DNA of 19,745 nt from Phenylobacterium sp. (GTDB taxonomy: Bacteria > Pseudomonadota > Alphaproteobacteria > Caulobacterales > Caulobacteraceae). A program made the position numbers and the translations under genes. Shown one piece after another: positions 17,050 to 19,745 of the stretch. Where the stretch lies: contig JAHUZY010000210.1 in assembly GCA_019264505.1 (NCBI GenBank), positions 1-19,745 on the forward strand, read 5' to 3'. The notes beneath the pieces were generated by a model. It was not told where the DNA came from, searched no databases, and worked only from the letters and a program-made list of their open reading frames with translations. Every line of letters starts with the position of its first letter. Position 1 is the first letter of the stretch.

Positions 17050-17352
17050 TTGACCAACACATATCGACCTGCGCGGGGCCCGACCCCGCCGGGCGCGCGC
17101 CGACGCCTGTCGCACGCGTCCTCAGGCCCGCTCTGGCGGCTCCTGAAACTGCTCTTCGCGGGGCTCGTCACGACGGTGATCTGCTGGGGCGTCGCCCTGC
17201 TGATCATGGGTGGCTATCCCAGCCAGATCCGAGCCCTCTATGCGCTGATATCGGGGGCGGCCTTCGTCCTCTACTTCGGCTGCGCGTCGCTGATCGGGAC
17301 GACTGAGCGGCCGGAACTTCAGGACGCGGAGGTTCGCCAGACGGAAGACTGA
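17050..17352 (+). CDS. Hypothetical small membrane protein, two transmembrane segments
   Basis: No family is recognised. The proposed start is TTG at 17050, with GGGAGG (17038-17043) six bases upstream, giving 100 residues. There is a basic N-terminus (RPARGPTPPGARRRL), then two hydrophobic segments at about 33-52 (LLKLLFAGLVTTVICWGVAL) and 62-82 (LYALISGAAFVLYFGCASLI), and a short acidic tail. The basic N-terminus suggests both ends lie in the cytoplasm. The frame is open upstream to 16684, and an ATG at 17017 is an alternative start, but the upstream part overlaps the preceding gene in another frame. A strong hairpin follows the stop, so this is probably the last gene of a two-gene unit. 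Confidence 0.55.
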   Translation: MTNTYRPARGPTPPGARRRLSHASSGPLWRLLKLLFAGLVTTVICWGVALLIMGGYPSQIRALYALISGAAFVLYFGCASLIGTTERPELQDAEVRQTED

Positions 17353-17360
17353 CCTCGACC

Positions 17361-17390
17361 GGCGCTGCGGGCCTCACGGCCTGCGGCGCC
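17361..17390 (+). terminator. Strong hairpin terminator after the small membrane protein gene
   Basis: A 13-base arm (17361-17373) pairs with 17378-17390 around a TCAC loop. All 13 positions pair, two of them as G-U wobbles. It begins eight bases after the stop at 17352. The following GGCGCTTGGGGG is not a T-tract, so efficiency is uncertain, but position and stem strength fit a terminator insulating the MerR-PurC gene. Confidence 0.55.
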
Positions 17391-17443
17391 GGCGCTTGGG
17401 GGCGCTCGCCGGGAGCGTTTCAATGGGTCTTGGGAAAAAGGGC

Positions 17444-17474
17444 TTGAACCGGAACCTGGGTCCGACCCCATAGC
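17444..17474 (+). promoter_or_regulatory. MerR-type promoter and operator of the MerR-PurC gene
   Basis: TTGAAC (17444-17449) and CATAGC (17469-17474) are separated by exactly 19 bp, the over-long spacing typical of promoters activated by MerR-family proteins. Inside the spacer CGGAACCTGGGTCCG (17450-17464) is a two-fold dyad with six of seven base pairs symmetric around a central T. The ribosome binding site GGAGG (17489-17493) is nine bases before the ATG at 17503. Autoregulation by the gene's own MerR domain is the natural inference. Confidence 0.6.
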
Positions 17475-17502
17475 TGAGCGCATCCCATGGAGGCGCCTGA
17501 GG

Positions 17503-18870
<1,368 letters not shown>

Positions 18871-18878
18871 TCCTGATT

Positions 18879-18895
18879 GGCGGCCCACCTCCGCC
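18879..18895 (+). terminator. Weak hairpin after the MerR-PurC gene
   Basis: GGCGG (18879-18883) pairs with CCGCC (18891-18895), with a seven-base loop, eight bases after the stop. The stem is only 5 bp and there is no T-tract, so it is a weak terminator candidate. Further on, TTGAGT (18905-18910) and GAGTAT (18928-18933), 17 bp apart, could be a poor promoter for the next gene. Confidence 0.3.
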
Positions 18896-18993
18896 TTGAG
18901 GCTTGAGTTTCGCCAGCGCGCCAAAGAGTATTCGCCGAACGCACGGTCGGCGGCCATGCGTCCGGGTGGACGGAACACGAAGGCAGGCAGGCG

Positions 18994-19461
18994 ATGACCA
19001 TGACCGGCGGATGCCAATGCGGCGCAGTGCGGTTTCGCGTCGAGGGCGACCTCGGCGAGGCCTCCATCTGCCATTGCCGCATGTGTCAGAAGGCGACGGG
19101 GGGCCTGTTTGGTCCCTTTGTCGAGGCGCCGTTCGAGGCCCTGGTCTGGACCCGTGGCGAGCCCAAGCGTTTCCAGAGCTCAAACCAGGTCCGCCGCGGG
19201 TTCTGCAGCGATTGCGGCACGCCGCTGACCTTCGAATATGGCGACCATCATGTCAGCCTGGCGGTCGGCGCCCTTGATCGACCCGCCGAGGCGCGGTTCA
19301 CCGAGCAGCTCGCTTCGCCCGCGCAGGTCGCTGAGTTCGACGATCTAGCGAACCTGCCCGTCCACTCCGTGGAGGAGCCCAAGGCGGCGGTCTACCTGGC
19401 GGGCATCGTATCCTACCAGCACCCTGACCACGACACGGAGGCGTGGGGGGTCAAGGGCTGA
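18994..19461 (+). CDS. GFA (glutathione-dependent formaldehyde-activating) family zinc protein
   Basis: This 155-residue protein has the GFA/CENP-V zinc-binding pattern: GGCQCGAVRF with C7 and C9, ICHCRMCQKATG with C26, C28 and C31, and FCSDCGTPLTF with C71 and C74. The family includes the glutathione-dependent formaldehyde-activating enzyme Gfa, but most members, probably including this one, have no proven substrate. The start could be ATG at 18994 or ATG at 19000. The latter puts AGGCAGG (ending 18991) at a better distance of eight bases and gives the usual MTGGCQCG start, so the protein may be 153 residues. It lies 123 bp after the MerR-PurC gene, same direction, and converges on the receiver-domain gene. 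Confidence 0.9.
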   Translation: MTMTGGCQCGAVRFRVEGDLGEASICHCRMCQKATGGLFGPFVEAPFEALVWTRGEPKRFQSSNQVRRGFCSDCGTPLTFEYGDHHVSLAVGALDRPAEARFTEQLASPAQVAEFDDLANLPVHSVEEPKAAVYLAGIVSYQHPDHDTEAWGVKG

Positions 19462-19483
19462 AGGCAGGGTGGGGAAGCCGGGA

Positions 19484-19745
19484 TCAGGACGCCGTGGCGG
19501 TCGGTCCCGCCAAGGCCGTCTCGCGCCAGCACCCTTGCGCCCAGTGTGAGACCTTGGTCAGCAGCTCCACCATGTTGATCGGCTTGGCGACGCAATCGTC
19601 CATTCCCGCCTCGACATAGGTCTGGATCTGATCGGGCAGGGTGTTGGCGGTCAGGGCGATGATCGGGGTGGAGGCGACAGCCCCCTCCAGCGCCCGGATC
19701 ATCCGCGTCGCTGTCACCCCGTCCATCACCGGCATCTGGATGTCC
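19484..19745 (-). CDS. C-terminal receiver domain of a two-component protein (partial, runs off the window)
   Basis: Only the last 87 codons or so are in the window; the gene begins beyond the right edge. The sequence is a CheY-like receiver domain. D at 19742-19744 in DIQMPVMDG is the phospho-acceptor, ALTANT carries the switch threonine, and CVAKPIN carries the conserved lysine. A 20-residue tail (SHWAQGCWRETAL...) follows the domain. An internal methionine in MPVMDG is not a real start because it lies after the phosphorylation site. The QMPVMDG style and C-terminal position fit a hybrid sensor histidine kinase, but a stand-alone response regulator is equally possible from what is visible. 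Confidence 0.85.
   Translation of the reverse strand, partial: DIQMPVMDGVTATRMIRALEGAVASTPIIALTANTLPDQIQTYVEAGMDDCVAKPINMVELLTKVSHWAQGCWRETALAGPTATAS

Overview
The window is a GC-rich chromosomal segment that looks like an alphaproteobacterium, most likely in or near Caulobacteraceae (Caulobacter/Phenylobacterium type). This rests on the intact mreB-mreC-mreD-mrdA-rodA order, the abundant GTG/TTG starts, the TonB-dependent receptor with a Caulobacter-style signal peptide and plug, the DUF1176 and DUF423 proteins, and -10 elements resembling the Caulobacter housekeeping consensus GCTANAWC. The taxon is an inference from gene content, not from a marker-gene comparison.

Layout. 1-266 is a non-coding leader. 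267-6160 (+) is the rod-shape elongasome operon: MreB (actin), MreC (periplasmic scaffold), MreD (membrane partner), PBP2/MrdA (transpeptidase) and RodA (SEDS glycosyltransferase), with tight or overlapping junctions from mreC onward. 6179-8175 (-) holds two alpha/beta hydrolases 8 bp apart, a proline iminopeptidase and an epoxide hydrolase. Divergent from them is a Bcr/CflA drug-efflux protein (8278-9480, +), which ends tail-to-tail on a shared CTAG with a DUF423 membrane protein (9477-9851, -). A DUF1176 secreted protein (9979-11010) and a PPP/HcaT-like MFS transporter (11059-12222) follow on +. A pyroglutamyl peptidase (12203-12817, -) is divergent from a zinc-independent MDR oxidoreductase (12897-13913, +). 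A large TonB-dependent receptor (13956-16445, -) comes next, separated from the oxidoreductase by a bidirectional hairpin terminator.

The most interesting part is 16.4-19.0 kb. Two small orphan ORFs with TTG starts and good Shine-Dalgarno sequences (one secreted or anchored, one with two membrane segments) end at a strong hairpin. Then comes a 455-residue protein that joins a complete MerR-type DNA-binding module in frame to a complete SAICAR synthase (PurC). Its promoter has the MerR hallmark: -35 and -10 boxes 19 bp apart with a near-perfect dyad between them. A well-placed internal Shine-Dalgarno/GTG could also yield the PurC part alone. This suggests a self-regulating purine-pathway enzyme/regulator that I do not recall as described. 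A GFA-family zinc protein (18994-19461) follows, and the window ends inside the C-terminal receiver domain of a two-component protein on the minus strand.

No tRNA, rRNA, CRISPR array, insertion sequence or integrase was seen.
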